Source: an uncultured Clostridia bacterium | GTDB lineage: Bacteria > Bacillota > Clostridia > Christensenellales > Borkfalkiaceae | Reading direction: 5' to 3' | Assembly: GCA_947570625.1 (NCBI GenBank) | Contig: CANOUP010000001.1 | Span: 62,001-126,000 of the forward strand | DNA: 64,000 nt | Shown: in pieces, positions 63,825-64,000 of the stretch | How the letters are laid out: each line of letters starts with the position of its first letter | Position numbering within the stretch: the stretch's first letter is position 1 | Translations under genes and position numbers: made by a program | Notes under the pieces: model-generated | Databases searched by the model: none | What the model saw: the letters and a program-made list of their open reading frames with translations, nothing else | What the model was told of the DNA's origin: nothing

Positions 63825-64000
63825 TTATTCTGTTGCCAAAACGTCGAAAAGTCCGTCGTTGGCAAGGATTGCGCCCGCCCCGATTACGGACGCGAGCTGA
63901 GGTTCTTCGGGAAGGTTTACGGGGATTTTCAGCTTTTCCTCGATATACTCGGCAAGCCCGTCCATTTTGATTAGTCCGCCCGAAAGATAAACGCCCCCGC
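63825..64000 (-). CDS. Actin-fold (MreB-like) ATPase, C-terminal end, partial
   Basis: The minus strand is open from the window edge to a TAA at 63827-63825, giving the last 58 codons: GGVYLSGGLIKMDGLAEYIE, then KLKIPVNLPEEPQLASVIGA, then GAILANDGLFDVLATE. The Y-L-S-G-G-x-x-K-M-D-G-L motif followed by an I-P-V-N strand and a V-I-G-A-G-A helix is the adenosine-binding end of MreB/Hsp70-type actin folds, most like MreB rod-shape proteins. FtsA- or ParM-like relatives cannot be excluded from this end alone. Confidence 0.6.
   Translation of the reverse strand, partial: GGVYLSGGLIKMDGLAEYIEEKLKIPVNLPEEPQLASVIGAGAILANDGLFDVLATE

Overview
The window reads as ordinary chromosome of a Gram-positive, probably endospore-forming, anaerobic member of the Clostridia. 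The evidence is a complete six-subunit Rnf complex, the bacillar/clostridial ribosome-rescue pair RqcH and RqcP, a YlbJ-type sporulation protein, two small CotF-like coat proteins, M18 aminopeptidase, DegV, an EFR1-type flavodoxin-ferredoxin and an rpoB with a long acidic tail. Mixed GC with many GCG/CGC codons would fit an uncultured gut lineage such as the Christensenellales, but that placement is only a guess. There is no prophage, rRNA operon or CRISPR array; genes are dense and mostly housekeeping.

Layout. 1-3077: the end of rqcH, small membrane proteins, two tail-anchored winged-helix-like proteins and a secreted protein. 3135-4502: M18 aminopeptidase. 4681-10369: an EetB-like Gx transporter followed by rnfCDGEAB. 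10531-18456 (minus strand): acetyltransferase, then an EetA-like NusG-II protein, ApbE flavin transferase and an FMN-binding lipoprotein, then a large ABC transporter, gltX and a membrane-bound XRE regulator. Rnf and the flavinylation genes together look like an outward-facing flavin electron-transfer module. 18661-22276: DegV, LMW phosphatase, LOG-family enzyme, gluconate dehydrogenase, tRNA-Ala and tmRNA. 22383-26745: pfkB, a phosphopantetheinyl transferase, mtnN-luxS (methyl-cycle recycling and AI-2), ung and apgM.

26784-31861: CotF-like pair, an epimerase-zinc-finger fusion with an EFR1 partner, a DUF368 lipid-carrier transporter and small membrane/helical proteins. 31917-39645: rpoC and rpoB without rplJL upstream. 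39990-42760: rqcP, fused ispDF, radA. 42867-49359: double-OB SSB, polysaccharide deacetylase, rarA, patatin, ylbJ, pheA and DAHP synthase. 49352-52487: coaD, rsmD, folate cyclo-ligase, alr, bioY. 52602-55254: DUF4430-like lipoprotein with an ECF-type membrane protein, and a MATE pump. 55384-58392: guaA-guaB. 58427-63080: two unknown envelope proteins, hemW, an MGMT-family protein and lepA. 63129-64000: a divergent XRE regulator pair, a palindromic repeat, and the C-terminus of an actin-fold protein.

The most notable whole-window signal is that many genes carry an exact or near-exact TATAAT box 5-7 bases before the ATG with no Shine-Dalgarno sequence (alr, bioY, lepA, mtnN, pfkB, both XRE genes, the DUF368 gene and others). 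This predicts extensive leaderless transcription beside conventional SD-led genes. Further points are face-to-face promoters with overlapping leaders between rpoB and rqcP, a tmRNA with an unusually long predicted tag, and the Rnf-linked flavin module.
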